From Danxiaibacter flavus (GTDB lineage: Bacteria; Bacteroidota; Bacteroidia; Chitinophagales; Chitinophagaceae), in the NCBI RefSeq assembly GCF_041060425.1, contig NZ_JAULBC010000009.1:1-64000 (forward strand): a stretch of DNA of 64,000 nucleotides, written 5' to 3'. Every line of letters starts with the position of its first letter. Position 1 is the first letter of the stretch. Below, piece by piece: positions 18,126-28,172 of this stretch. Made by a program: the position numbers and the translations under genes. The notes beneath the pieces were generated by a model. It ran no database searches, was not told where the DNA came from, and saw nothing but the letters and a program-made list of their open reading frames with translations.

Positions 18126-20756
18126 ATGAAGGCAATTAAGAAATATAGCTGGAAGAAAGTATTTGCTCAATTATTGTTGCTGGGCCTGCCAACGGTAGCG
18201 CTTGCGGTGTATATGCTGTGGGACGTTAACCAGTTCTACAATATTCTTCGCAACGATTATATTAAACAAAGCATCTTTTTTGCTTCTGGCCTGGGCGCAG
18301 CCACCGTTTTTTACGGATACCGCTTTCGCTTTTTGCCAACGGCAGTTATTCTGTTTGCCGGTTTGTACTTTGCCTATCAGTATATTAACCGGACTGCTTT
18401 TGGTGAATTTGATACCTTCTTTATTACCATTCAATTCTTCATCTTCTGTATACTTTTCTCCATTGGATGGCTTGCCGGTTATGGATTTTCACGAAGCCGG
18501 TACTTTACTGTTTTCTGGGCAGTGTTTCTTTTATCGGCCCAGATTGTTATAGTCAGTAAGATAACAGATATCAAAGCCACCACACTTATTAATGCATTCA
18601 TTCCTATCATGGCTTATGCGGTGTACATTATTTACACGGCTGAGCTGATCAGGAATATGAATGATGATGATAAGTTTTTCGGCTGGTTCCTCGTTAAAAG
18701 AATGCTTGGTTTTGCGGTTGTGCTGGCGCTAATGTTGCTTGGTGTGGTAAACATATTCCAACGCGATTTTGCCGGTATTGAAAAAGAATGGGGGAATGCA
18801 AAAGGCAACTACGACAAGAACAAGAGCAATAGTGAGAACATGACCAAGGAGAATAAGGATGGCACTATTGGCAATAAAGATCAAACCAAATTAACCGGAA
18901 ATCTTAACAAGGGAAAGCGGCTTGTTTTTGTGGCGAGGCTGGATAATTTTTTCCGCGATGGAAAAACACCCAATCCATTATATTTTACAGCATACTATTA
19001 TACAAGGTTTGATACGCTGACGCAGACTTTTGAAATAGATCCGCAAATGCCTGAAAACGACCTGTTCAGGCCCAATCCGTCAAAAATACCGTTATACTTT
19101 GCAAAGACAGATTCAACAGTCATCAAGAATACACGGGCAACAAAGAGCAGGAAAGTGGTTACGACAGATGTGTACAAGGTATTGTTGTCGCCGGATGAAT
19201 ACATCGCGCCGGCAACGGCATTTTTCTGCCAGCCGCTCCCGGTTCCTAATGAATATAAAGATCAGTTCAAGAGCGCATACAGAGCTAAAATGTGGGTGAG
19301 TGATCTGAACAGTGCATACTTTATTTATAATCCTGCAGGCAATCAAATGCTGGAAGAATTTCAGCAGCAACGTTTTGATGTGTTACGCAGCATAAAAACG
19401 CAGGACTATACGCCGTTGGATAAAAAGTTCATGCAGTACTACACTTACATGCCGAATGATGAAGAGTATGCAAAGATCAGGTCGCTGGCCGCGGAAATAA
19501 CAAAAGATGCAAAGACTCCGGTTGATAAGATGATTGCTATTCGCAATTACTTTTTAGGTAAAGATGAATTCGGCCAACCACTTTTTAAATATTCGGATAA
19601 TCCGGGTATTCCGGGCTTGCCGAGTGCCAATAAATTGACCTATTTCTTATTAGAAAACAGGAAAGGATACTGTGCATATTTTGCCGGAGCAACCTTGTTC
19701 CTGCTTCGCTCATTGGGTATTCCTTCACGTGTGGCTGCCGGTTTTTTAACTGTTGACAGAAGCAGTAAAAATCCGGGTTGGTATTGGTTCTACGAAGATC
19801 AGGCGCACGCATGGGTACAGGTGTATTTTCCCGGTTATGGTTGGGTAGATTTTGATACCACTGTTCCGGATGCAAATACACAGCAATCGCCTCAGCCGGA
19901 TGGTACGCCGCCGCTCAATATGCAGCAGGCTTATCTTGTTGCTGACGGAAATGTGGTAAGTGTAGATACTGTTACCAAAAAAGTGGTGATGGATGTAAAC
20001 CAGTTGTTGTATCATGACGAAAGCTATGCCGTTAAAAATCCTGAGCGTGTTGAGTTTGATGCCTCCGTTGCAACTGTATCAAGAGATACAGGCACTGTGC
20101 GTCTTTCTGCGTTAACGAAGGATATGCATATTACCGCGGCATCGTTTGCTGAAGCATTAAAAGAATTGAAACCGGGATCGAATGATAGTATGCGATCCAT
20201 TCTCAAAAAAGTGCCGAATCCGGTTCCTGTCGATGAGATAAAGATCATAGATCCTGAAGCTGAAGCAAAACAGAAAAAGAAAGAACAGGCTATTCAAACA
20301 CAGCCGGTGGACTGGATGAATGTTTTGTGGTTAACATTGATCGTTATTGGAGGTTTGGCTTTACTGGTAATTATAACTCCATACTTAATCTGGCAGTATT
20401 TATATGCAAAAGCTAAAGGTGCAAAAGATCCTTCTGCAAAAGCGTATAGTAGCTATCGTGCGGCGCTGTATTATACCAACCAGCTGGGGTACAGCAGAAC
20501 CAATCAATCGCCTGAACAATTTGCAAGGCATATTGATCAGTCTTTCGGTACAGGCTTTGTGCCATTCAGCAGGATCTATCAGAAATTGAAATACAGTGGC
20601 ATGCCGTTAACGGCAACTGAGCAGGAAACCGTGAACAGTTTCATTGTTCCGTTTGTAAAAAATGTGAGAGAGAAAATTCCGTTTAAAACAAGATTTAGCA
20701 GGTTCGTGAACATTTATAACACAATACAATACTTTCAGCAACCCAAAATAGGTTAA
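18126..20756 (+). CDS. Membrane transglutaminase-like protein (TgpA/DUF3488-type)
   Basis: 876 aa from the ATG at 18126, which has a good AAGGAT ribosome binding site 8 bases upstream. About six N-terminal membrane helices (residues 12-220) lead into a large extracytoplasmic domain with a transglutaminase core. The catalytic triad is visible as C516 (GYCAYFAG), H561 (QAHAWVQV) and D577 (WVDFDTT). A last helix (about 730-752) and a DUF4129-like cytoplasmic tail follow. TgpA-type proteins crosslink or cleave envelope substrates. The gene lies 54 bases after DUF58 and 2 bases before MoxR, which supports one functional unit. Confidence 0.88.
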   Translation: MKAIKKYSWKKVFAQLLLLGLPTVALAVYMLWDVNQFYNILRNDYIKQSIFFASGLGAATVFYGYRFRFLPTAVILFAGLYFAYQYINRTAFGEFDTFFITIQFFIFCILFSIGWLAGYGFSRSRYFTVFWAVFLLSAQIVIVSKITDIKATTLINAFIPIMAYAVYIIYTAELIRNMNDDDKFFGWFLVKRMLGFAVVLALMLLGVVNIFQRDFAGIEKEWGNAKGNYDKNKSNSENMTKENKDGTIGNKDQTKLTGNLNKGKRLVFVARLDNFFRDGKTPNPLYFTAYYYTRFDTLTQTFEIDPQMPENDLFRPNPSKIPLYFAKTDSTVIKNTRATKSRKVVTTDVYKVLLSPDEYIAPATAFFCQPLPVPNEYKDQFKSAYRAKMWVSDLNSAYFIYNPAGNQMLEEFQQQRFDVLRSIKTQDYTPLDKKFMQYYTYMPNDEEYAKIRSLAAEITKDAKTPVDKMIAIRNYFLGKDEFGQPLFKYSDNPGIPGLPSANKLTYFLLENRKGYCAYFAGATLFLLRSLGIPSRVAAGFLTVDRSSKNPGWYWFYEDQAHAWVQVYFPGYGWVDFDTTVPDANTQQSPQPDGTPPLNMQQAYLVADGNVVSVDTVTKKVVMDVNQLLYHDESYAVKNPERVEFDASVATVSRDTGTVRLSALTKDMHITAASFAEALKELKPGSNDSMRSILKKVPNPVPVDEIKIIDPEAEAKQKKKEQAIQTQPVDWMNVLWLTLIVIGGLALLVIITPYLIWQYLYAKAKGAKDPSAKAYSSYRAALYYTNQLGYSRTNQSPEQFARHIDQSFGTGFVPFSRIYQKLKYSGMPLTATEQETVNSFIVPFVKNVREKIPFKTRFSRFVNIYNTIQYFQQPKIG

Positions 20757-20758
20757 GC

Positions 20759-21748
20759 ATGGAGCAAATCATACAAATAGATGAAGCGTTGGCCAATATT
20801 GATAAATTGGTGAACAATATTGAAAGAGTAATTCGTGGCAAGCACAGACAAATTCAGTTTGTACTTACTGCGCTGCTGGCAAAGGGGCATGTACTTATGG
20901 AGGACAATCCCGGTACCGGCAAAACCGTGATGGCAAAAACGCTTGCACAAAGTATTGCGAGCCGCCACAGTGAGCATGGCGTTAACTTCAAACGTATTCA
21001 GTTTACGCCTGACTTGTTGCCGATGGATCTCCTCGGTTCTCATATTTACGACGAAGATCAAAAGGAGTTTATCTTCAAAAAAGGTCCTTTGTTCTGTAAT
21101 GTATTGCTGGCGGATGAGATCAACCGTGCTTCTCCCAAAGTGCAATCAGCATTGCTGGAGTGTATGGCTGAAAACCAGATCACCATCGGTGAAACGACTT
21201 TTCCTCTGGAAAAATTATTCTTTACGATAGCCACGCAGAACCCGGTTGAGATGGAAGGAACCTATCCATTGCCTGCCGCACAGCTCGATCGTTTTTACAT
21301 CAAGCTGACGTTTGGCTATGTGGATGAGGATACCGAGCTGGACATCTACAAAGATTATTTAGGCATACAAAACAATCTGCAACATATTGAGCAGGTGTTA
21401 AGCATGGAAGAGATCCTGTTCCTGCAGGAAGAAGCTTCAAAAGTGTATGTTCATGATGAAATAATTGCAACAGCCCGCAATATTGTGTGGGATACAAGAA
21501 GACACCCGGATATTACTTTAGGTGCTTCTACGCGTAGTGGTATTACCTTGCTGAAATGCTTAAAAGCTTATGCACTGGTAAAGGGACGCACATTTGTAAC
21601 AGAAGATGATCTGCAACAATTGGTTGGACCAGTTTTGGATCATCGCCTTATTTACAGAAACAGAGACGCAAAACATAAGGCCCTTCCTTCAATCCTTGAC
21701 AAGGAACTGAGCCGGCTGAGTAAGTTGAAGTTGCAAGCGACGGTTTAA
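20759..21748 (+). CDS. MoxR family AAA+ ATPase
   Basis: A 329-aa cytoplasmic ATPase. Walker A is NPGTGKT (50-56), Walker B is LLADE (116-120) followed by INRA, and sensor 1 is ATQNPVE (about 160). The C-terminal lid helices are present. MoxR ATPases remodel partner proteins, usually with DUF58/VWA proteins encoded alongside. The ATG is 2 bases after the transglutaminase stop codon. AATTGAN heptads start right after its own stop. Confidence 0.93.
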   Translation: MEQIIQIDEALANIDKLVNNIERVIRGKHRQIQFVLTALLAKGHVLMEDNPGTGKTVMAKTLAQSIASRHSEHGVNFKRIQFTPDLLPMDLLGSHIYDEDQKEFIFKKGPLFCNVLLADEINRASPKVQSALLECMAENQITIGETTFPLEKLFFTIATQNPVEMEGTYPLPAAQLDRFYIKLTFGYVDEDTELDIYKDYLGIQNNLQHIEQVLSMEEILFLQEEASKVYVHDEIIATARNIVWDTRRHPDITLGASTRSGITLLKCLKAYALVKGRTFVTEDDLQQLVGPVLDHRLIYRNRDAKHKALPSILDKELSRLSKLKLQATV

Positions 21749-21751
21749 TTA

Positions 21752-21882
21752 TCAATTGAAAATTGATAATTGACAATTGAAAATGGGAAGTCGCTTATGC
21801 AGTGCTTAAGCCGATGGTTTATGCGATGTAATAGTTTGGGGGTAAATAGCTAATAGCTGAAAGCTGACTGCTGAAAGCTCAT
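21752..21882 (+). repeat. Two heptad tracts between MoxR and the next gene
   Basis: (AATTGAN)4 starts 3 bases after the MoxR stop. A different word, AGCTGAN, is repeated about five times at 21846-21882, ending just before the next start codon at 21888. Both have period 7. Confidence 0.85.
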
Positions 21883-21887
21883 TAAAG

Positions 21888-23948
21888 ATGCAACAAAAGA
21901 TTAGAAATATAATGGTCCGAATAAAGGCTGGAAATGTTTGCATGATTTGTTGTTATGCGATGTTAACCTTATGCCTTGGCATTCAGTTTTCTTATGGGCA
22001 GGGTAATGATGCTGCACGTTATGAAATTGATGCGAAGCGTATTGGTGTGAGTATGACTGATAAAGACGCGTTGCCACGCAGCCGCGAGTTCATCCGGCTG
22101 GATAGCACTTATTATGTCGGCTGGATGTATGAAGGCGTTTACAAATATGACAGAAGTGCTGATTACGCTGGCTACAAAAACGCCATACCTGCTTTGCAAA
22201 AGGCGTTGCATTTAATGGATAAGGACTTTGGTAGTACACTGAAGAACATGTATTCCTCTATCGTATTCTTTGCATCCAATGTTCAGCGCTACCAGGATCT
22301 GTTCGCTATTACAAATGCATTACAGGCCTGCTACGACAACCTGGAAATGCCTGATTCTGTAATGGCACTTTTGGATAAGATCGATTCTTATCGTTTCCGT
22401 AAAGATTATTTTGGTGTGTATTACCACCGCGCCTGGACGTATCACCGCAATCGTTTTTATACTGCAAAAGATCATCCTTTTTTAGAAAACTCCATCGAAG
22501 CAAACGAGAAGAAAGCTTTTGACTGGTGTTACAGAGGCTTTGGATTTATAAGCCGGTATAAGGACGAGAATGATCAGTGGTTCGGTCCGATGCAGGCACA
22601 AAACGATAAGCAGGTAATTTATCACTATCTCGCTTTATTGCATTGCTATAATAAGAACTACGACAGCAGTGAATATTATTATCGTAAGCTGGAAGAGGGT
22701 GGGGGCATTAGCTATAATAACTACGCCAATATGCAGCATGAGATAGGAAAATTTGCAAACGCTATTCAGTATTTCAATATGGATCTGAATAAAAGCTACC
22801 TGCGAATGCTGCGTGAGCCTTATTATTATTTGCCCGAACTACACGTTTATGGCGGCCGCACAAAAGAAGCCATTGGCATGTGCCAACAAATTATTCAGAA
22901 CGTTGGATCGACACCCGGATTCGGATGGTATAATATCGCTTTAGGAAGAAGTTATTTGTATGATGGCCAGTTAGACAGTTGTGAAATAGCACTGGATAAA
23001 GCAGCCAACTTTAAAGAAATGCATATTGGTACAACACTTACACAAAGCCAGTATGATTTTTCAATCAACTTGTTAAAAGTTGAGTTGATAGACAGAAAGA
23101 TCTCCCAGATCAAATTTTTAGATAAAGGTTGGTGGTATTCTCCTGCTGCTTTGTATAAGATTGCTGCGTTGAAAGTTGAAAAGATGATGGCTGAGTATGT
23201 AGTGGTGAACGAACTGGCTTATAACCCTGAACGCAACAGGCTGGTATATGATCTGTTTTGCGGTGAAGCTACGACTAGTTACGATGAAGCCTGGTACCTG
23301 CTGAAAGAGTTTAGTCCTAAGTATTTTCAAAAGAAATATGAAACGTACCAGCAACAGGATCCAAGAGCGAATGTGCAACGTTACTTTAAATTGTTTACCG
23401 CCAACTTCAAATGGGAGGGAGGTAATAAGCAAGGCGCAAAAGACGATTACGAAAATTTACTGCGAACAACTGTCGCAGATACAGCCAACGAAAAGTTGTT
23501 TGTCGGGCGATTATATGAAGGTCTAAGCAAAGCCTTTAAGAAAGATGGCCGGGCAAGTACATATAGCCTGTACCGTAATGGCATGGTTGAGAATTATCCG
23601 CAACTGGTTCCATTTTCGGGTGTAACAATGAATATGATACTAAACACAAACGGGGAAAATGATGCGGTTACGCAACAAATAATAAAAGATATTAAGAATA
23701 CTGATATCAATTGGGTAACCCAAAGCGATGGTTACACACCTTCAGCTACAGTTACCTTCAACAAGAAAGGAAACAAATATGAGGCTGTTATCAATGTTCG
23801 CAGTTCTTCCGGTAAAGCTGTTGTAACCAATGAACGATTGATCTTTGGAAAAGCTGACGGAGTGGGAAGTGAGCTTGCGCTTCGTTTTTTTGGCAAAGGA
23901 GGAAGCCTGGTATTTGAACCGCCTGTAATGCCGGAGAAAAAATCGTAA
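21888..23948 (+). CDS. Secreted repeat-helical protein of unknown function
   Basis: 686 aa with a signal peptide (about 1-37, ending FSYGQ) and no enzyme motif. The middle (about 100-400) has TPR/Sel1-like paired helices, for example KQVIYHYLALLHCYNKNYDSS (key residues Y, L, H, Y). The C-terminal 90 residues are beta-rich (ATVTFNKKGNKYEAVINV). It lies downstream of the MoxR operon but 139 bases away behind heptad repeats, so co-transcription is uncertain. I do not recognise a named family. Confidence 0.7.
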   Translation: MQQKIRNIMVRIKAGNVCMICCYAMLTLCLGIQFSYGQGNDAARYEIDAKRIGVSMTDKDALPRSREFIRLDSTYYVGWMYEGVYKYDRSADYAGYKNAIPALQKALHLMDKDFGSTLKNMYSSIVFFASNVQRYQDLFAITNALQACYDNLEMPDSVMALLDKIDSYRFRKDYFGVYYHRAWTYHRNRFYTAKDHPFLENSIEANEKKAFDWCYRGFGFISRYKDENDQWFGPMQAQNDKQVIYHYLALLHCYNKNYDSSEYYYRKLEEGGGISYNNYANMQHEIGKFANAIQYFNMDLNKSYLRMLREPYYYLPELHVYGGRTKEAIGMCQQIIQNVGSTPGFGWYNIALGRSYLYDGQLDSCEIALDKAANFKEMHIGTTLTQSQYDFSINLLKVELIDRKISQIKFLDKGWWYSPAALYKIAALKVEKMMAEYVVVNELAYNPERNRLVYDLFCGEATTSYDEAWYLLKEFSPKYFQKKYETYQQQDPRANVQRYFKLFTANFKWEGGNKQGAKDDYENLLRTTVADTANEKLFVGRLYEGLSKAFKKDGRASTYSLYRNGMVENYPQLVPFSGVTMNMILNTNGENDAVTQQIIKDIKNTDINWVTQSDGYTPSATVTFNKKGNKYEAVINVRSSSGKAVVTNERLIFGKADGVGSELALRFFGKGGSLVFEPPVMPEKKS

Positions 23949-23975
23949 TAATACTCACTGAACAGAAATACAATA

Positions 23976-24013
23976 AAAACCTGATGTTGCTATAAGGCAG
24001 CACCAGGTTTTTT
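23976..24013. terminator. Bidirectional terminator
   Basis: AAAAACCTG...CAGGTTTTTT forms an imperfect stem between the convergent secreted-protein and receiver genes, with A and T runs on the two sides. Confidence 0.8.
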
Positions 24014-24082
24014 AGTTGGTGCAATAAGGGTGATATTGATACTTGAATTGAAGAGGATGTCGAAATCTTTATTTAAACCGCT

Positions 24083-24469
24083 TTATTTCTGCTCAACCAA
24101 AGCGGTTGATTCTTGCAGGGCGTTACTCACCATCTCATGCAGCGTGCTGATGTCAAACGGCTTTTGTAAAAAATGATCGGCTGTCGCTTCCCTCGCAAGG
24201 TTTTCTATATTGTTGTTAGCACTAAAAAAGATCACGGGAATGTGCTTCGTCTCTTTATCGGCTTTAATCAATTGCGTTGCCTTGATGCCTCCAATGTCCG
24301 GAATCCAGTTATCCATAAGTATAACATCCGGTTGAAATGTTTTTACCTTCTGAAGTATATCTATACAATTTGTCTGGGTAATTATGTCAAACCCTTTGCT
24401 TTTCAATATGATGGCACAAACCTCCAGTATATCAGGATCGTCATCAAAAATTGCCACTCGTTTACGCAT
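24083..24469 (-). CDS. Stand-alone response regulator receiver protein (CheY-like)
   Basis: A 128-aa single receiver domain with all key residues: acidic pair D9-D10, phospho-acceptor D53 (ILMDNW), switch Ser S83 and K103 (LQKPFD). There is no output domain. It probably relays phosphate or docks on a partner. No histidine kinase is adjacent, so the cognate kinase is elsewhere. Confidence 0.93.
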   Translation of the reverse strand: MRKRVAIFDDDPDILEVCAIILKSKGFDIITQTNCIDILQKVKTFQPDVILMDNWIPDIGGIKATQLIKADKETKHIPVIFFSANNNIENLAREATADHFLQKPFDISTLHEMVSNALQESTALVEQK

Positions 24470-24803
24470 AAATGATCTAGTTTGTTACAGGAATACGATA
24501 TATATGTGGTTTTTTTTCCACATAAGCAGTATTTTCTAAACCACATATTATGTATGAGCATCAGAGATTTGAGTTTTTAAAGCGCCGTGTGACGGTATAT
24601 AAATACCTCTAATGTCTCTTTTTTTTAATGCTGCCAACTATAAAAGGGTGTTTAGTAATGTATATTCCACAAATATTATGCAGCATTCTCAGGTCAACTT
24701 TCGAACAGGTAAAAAATAGGTGAAAGAAATAGTATAGCCTGTGGTATTTTCTAAAGTACCCTGAAAGCGTATTCGCGGAAAGCAGTACGCTAAAATCCAG
24801 TAT
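24470..24803. other. Gene-free gap with a TATGTGG/CCACATA hairpin
   Basis: TATGTGG (24503-24509), eight T, CCACATA (24518-24524) and another CCACATA (24541-24547) lie 34-78 bases upstream of the receiver gene start. They may be an operator cluster or an mRNA hairpin. Nothing else was recognised in these 334 bases. Confidence 0.45.
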
Positions 24804-25505
24804 TTATAAGGACATTCCGCCATCAACCGTAATAACCTGGCCGGTAATAAACGTGTTGGTCATAAGCTGAATAATAATTTTCGCTATATCATTTGCCGTT
24901 CCAATCCGGCCAACCGGCGATGATTCCGCATATTGATTGAAGGTTGCGATTCTGACCTCTTCGGGCAAAAAGTTCCACCATGGCGTATCAATCACCCCGG
25001 GTGACACCGCATTTACTCTCGTCGGCTTCAGTTCTTTGGCAAGAATGGGAACAACAGCTTCCAGGGCAGCATTGATAGCCGCGAGGCCCGCGACTCCTGG
25101 CACACGTGCATGCGCACTTACTGCCGTAATAAAACATACACTGCCGCCTGGTACAAGGTGTGGCAAGGCAGCTTTTAGCGTTTGCAGTTGGGGAAATAGT
25201 TTTTCTTCAAAACCTGCACGTAACTGCGAAAGGTCAAGATCTTTAAAAAATCCGCCGCCTTTGGCTCCGCTTAATGCAAGCAAAAGGTGGTCGATGTTGC
25301 CCGTCGTTTCCATAAATGATTTCAATGAGTTCCCGTCAGAAGAATCTATAGCGCTTCCCTTTACAGTTTCCGGGAGTTGAGACAGCGCTGCTTTCAATTT
25401 TTCTTCATTACGACCTGTAATAATAACTTCAACATTGCCTTCCGCAAGCATCTTCGCGGTTGCAAATCCAATTCCGGATGTGCCGCCTGCAATAACTACT
25501 TTCAT
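24804..25505 (-). CDS. SDR family protein lacking the YxxxK catalytic pair
   Basis: A 233-aa short-chain dehydrogenase/reductase fold. The cofactor motif is GGTSGIGFATA (7-17), with R32 suggesting NADP. S130 is in place, but the Tyr and Lys of YxxxK are replaced by L141 and N145 (LAAIN). The C-terminus (VNAVSPGVIDTPWW and VDGGMSL) is otherwise classical. It may be a non-canonical enzyme or a binding protein. It lies 82 bases downstream of the AraC regulator on the same strand and may be controlled by it. Confidence 0.85.
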   Translation of the reverse strand: MKVVIAGGTSGIGFATAKMLAEGNVEVIITGRNEEKLKAALSQLPETVKGSAIDSSDGNSLKSFMETTGNIDHLLLALSGAKGGGFFKDLDLSQLRAGFEEKLFPQLQTLKAALPHLVPGGSVCFITAVSAHARVPGVAGLAAINAALEAVVPILAKELKPTRVNAVSPGVIDTPWWNFLPEEVRIATFNQYAESSPVGRIGTANDIAKIIIQLMTNTFITGQVITVDGGMSL

Positions 25506-25587
25506 ATTTATTTGATTTATAGCGTAAAACTAGCCGGCATGCTCCGGTAGGATTGTGCATTTCTTGCTGTTCGTTTTGCAATTCTTG

Positions 25588-26427
25588 CTATACAGGTTGA
25601 ATGCCTATACAGATAGTCCGGTAATGTTGAGCATAGGGTTTGGAAGGAGTTATTCCGCTAAATTGCTCAAACCCGGGTATGCCTTGTATAATTTGATAGC
25701 CGCTGTCTTTCACCCACTTTTTCTTTACATACATGGCGTAGTCTGTTAACACCTTATAATTTCCCAATACGGGGATTTGTGCTATGGTGACTCCTCCAAG
25801 ATTGTTGCAGACTTTGTCTTTTACCGGCCTGCTAACGCGGATGCCTGCCATATAGCGGCATTTGTCAAGCGGCGTTGAAAAAGGAGAGTCAAGAAAAACG
25901 CCGTAATATTCGGGATGCCTGTATGAAAGTTCGTTTGCAAAAGCCCAGTTATGTAATTGATGAAAAGTTTTGATAATACCTTCCTCGTCATTCAGAAGTA
26001 TAATTTCACCTGCGATTGCGAGCGGCGGTAATCTTGTTATTGAAACGGGATATTGTTGAACGTCCGGAGCGTATTCGTTGGTTCTGTCCTGTATGATTTG
26101 CAATGCTTGCTTACGGTATTCTGCTGCGGATGTATTGTACTTTGATTTGAAGGAGCGTGCAAAAACAGATTGGGAACTAAAGCCGCAGTCTATTGCAATT
26201 GCATAAATGGACTTGTCCGGATAAAACAAAAGCTCTTTGGTAGATTGTTCAAGGCGCAGGCGGATCAAATATTGCAGGGGTGGCTCACCAACATGCTCTT
26301 TGAATAACCTGTGAAAATGATACGGTGAGTAATGGGCTTCGGCTGCAAGTTTTTCTAATGAAAGATTTTCTGTAAAGTGCTTGTGAATATAATGTAGTAT
26401 ATGTTTAATCGCTTCCACTAATAACAA
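25588..26427 (-). CDS. AraC family regulator with GyrI-like effector domain
   Basis: 279 aa. The N-terminal AraC DNA-binding domain has two helix-turn-helix units (LSLEKLAAEAHYSPYHFHRL at about 21-40, and DKSIYAIAIDCGFSSQSVFA at about 72-91). The C-terminal GyrI-like domain (about 125-279), as in Rob/SoxS-type multidrug sensors, is expected to bind small amphipathic ligands. No ATG is available at the N-terminus; translation must use TTG (26427) or GTG (26418). It probably regulates itself and the SDR gene next to it. Confidence 0.88.
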   Translation of the reverse strand: MLLVEAIKHILHYIHKHFTENLSLEKLAAEAHYSPYHFHRLFKEHVGEPPLQYLIRLRLEQSTKELLFYPDKSIYAIAIDCGFSSQSVFARSFKSKYNTSAAEYRKQALQIIQDRTNEYAPDVQQYPVSITRLPPLAIAGEIILLNDEEGIIKTFHQLHNWAFANELSYRHPEYYGVFLDSPFSTPLDKCRYMAGIRVSRPVKDKVCNNLGGVTIAQIPVLGNYKVLTDYAMYVKKKWVKDSGYQIIQGIPGFEQFSGITPSKPYAQHYRTICIGIQPV

Positions 26428-26493
26428 ATATAGGATGTTATTGGTGGAAGCGACTGGTATTGAACTGATCTTGTGTATTAACTTATCTGGCTG

Positions 26494-28008
26494 TTATTGA
26501 GAAACTTCTTTATACAAGCCAATCTCACTGATTGTTGGATTCAATCTTGCGCCGGTTATTTTGAAACGTAACTTTTGTGCAGACAGTGCATCAAATTTGA
26601 TGATACGTTTATAACCGATAGTTGTTCCTTTTGCAACAGTTTTCCATTCGTTGTTAATAAATGCTTCCAGTTCGAATGATTCAACTCTTTGTCCTATTGC
26701 AATATTTTCCTGCAACTGTAGTAAGTTAAATTCTTTTGCAGCAGGAAGGCTGATTTCAAAAATTGCGGTTGATTGATTTTTGTCTGCCTGCCAGTAAGTA
26801 TCATACTTACTATCAGTAATGCTTTTTACCTGTTTGCCATTAACGCTCACAGCAGCTCCCTTTAGAATATTATTGCCGAAGCTTTTATCTCTTAATGCTT
26901 TCCAGCCTTGAAGATTCTTGACATCGCTGTCGCTTAGCAATCCTCTTTTGTCAGGGGGAATATTCAGCAGCAATACGCCATTACGTCCAACAGATGCGTA
27001 ATAGATATCCATCAGTTTTTCAGGTGACTTTACTTTGCTGTCTTCGTTTTCATGATAGAACCAACCTGGCCTGATCGAAACATCTGTTTCCGCAGGGTAC
27101 CAAACCAATCCTTTTGCTTTGGTGATCTTGTCCCTGCCGCCAATGTCATCGCCGGTCATATCCCCGGAAGGTTTAAATGCAAGGTCTTTTTGAGAACCCG
27201 CACTAATGGCGCTTTGGTCGAGATTGTTAGCAGGCACTACGCTCCATTCTGTTTCACGACCGTAGCCGGATTCTGTGCCAACCCATCTTACATCCGGTCC
27301 CATAATAGCAATTACTGCTTGTGGCTGCAGTTTACGAATGAGGTTATACCATCTGTCAAAATCATATACCTGCTTTTTGCCGTTAGGACCTTCGCCATTT
27401 GCTCCATCAAACCAAACTTCGTCAACCCGCCCATAGTTAGTGAGTAATTCAGTGAGCTGGTTTACAAAATAAGTGTTGTACTCTTCAGTTCCATATTTGG
27501 GATTGTTTCTGTCCCATGGTGATAAATAAACACCGAAGCCAATGCCGTATTGTTTGCATGCATCGGAGACTTCTTTAACCACATCTCCCTTGCCATTTTT
27601 CCAGGGACTGCTTTTTACGGAGTGATCCGTGTATTTGCTTGGCCACAAGCAAAATCCATCATGATGTTTTGCAGTGATGATCACTTGTTTAATGCCGGCC
27701 TCTTTGCAAGTGCGAACCCATTGTTTGGCATCCAGTTGAGTAGGATTAAATATTGCCGGGTCTTCTTTTCCATCGCCCCATTCCCTTCCTGTAAATGTAT
27801 TTACGCCGAAGTGGAAGAATGCTGTCAGTTCAAGTTGTTGCCAACGGAGCTGCCTTGCCGTAGGAATTACATTGGCAGCCTTTGATACGATTTGTTCTTC
27901 TGTGTCTGTGGGCTGAATGATGGCATAATTTGATTTTGATTGCGAAATAGCCGCAGTAGTCATTATACTACATAAAGCAATGCCCGTAATAATTTTACTT
28001 GTTTGCAT
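26494..28008 (-). CDS. Alpha-L-fucosidase, GH29, with C-terminal discoidin-like domain
   Basis: 504 aa from the ATG at 28008, chosen because it opens a signal peptide (ending AAISQ, about 1-23). The GH29 barrel carries FFHFGVNTF (64-72), the conserved HHDGF (115-119) and the nucleophile D201 in VWFDGANG. The C-terminal part (about 380-504) resembles an F5/8 type C carbohydrate-binding domain. It removes alpha-L-fucose from glycans in the periplasm. It lies downstream of the susCD operon on the same strand but behind a terminator-like hairpin and a 0.9-kb repeat array, so it may be transcribed separately. Confidence 0.92.
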   Translation of the reverse strand: MQTSKIITGIALCSIMTTAAISQSKSNYAIIQPTDTEEQIVSKAANVIPTARQLRWQQLELTAFFHFGVNTFTGREWGDGKEDPAIFNPTQLDAKQWVRTCKEAGIKQVIITAKHHDGFCLWPSKYTDHSVKSSPWKNGKGDVVKEVSDACKQYGIGFGVYLSPWDRNNPKYGTEEYNTYFVNQLTELLTNYGRVDEVWFDGANGEGPNGKKQVYDFDRWYNLIRKLQPQAVIAIMGPDVRWVGTESGYGRETEWSVVPANNLDQSAISAGSQKDLAFKPSGDMTGDDIGGRDKITKAKGLVWYPAETDVSIRPGWFYHENEDSKVKSPEKLMDIYYASVGRNGVLLLNIPPDKRGLLSDSDVKNLQGWKALRDKSFGNNILKGAAVSVNGKQVKSITDSKYDTYWQADKNQSTAIFEISLPAAKEFNLLQLQENIAIGQRVESFELEAFINNEWKTVAKGTTIGYKRIIKFDALSAQKLRFKITGARLNPTISEIGLYKEVSQ

Positions 28009-28172
28009 TATTGTTTTTCTTTTTAAATCAGGTCTAAAATGCTGTTGCGACTTGCAGTTAAATTGCTTTATCACATGGCCGCGCGTTCGACAAAATAAGA
28101 AGAATAAAACATTCCCCAGTTGCTCGATTTTAGCAAAGAATTGGTGATAAGTGAGAATGTCGCAAATAAAAA

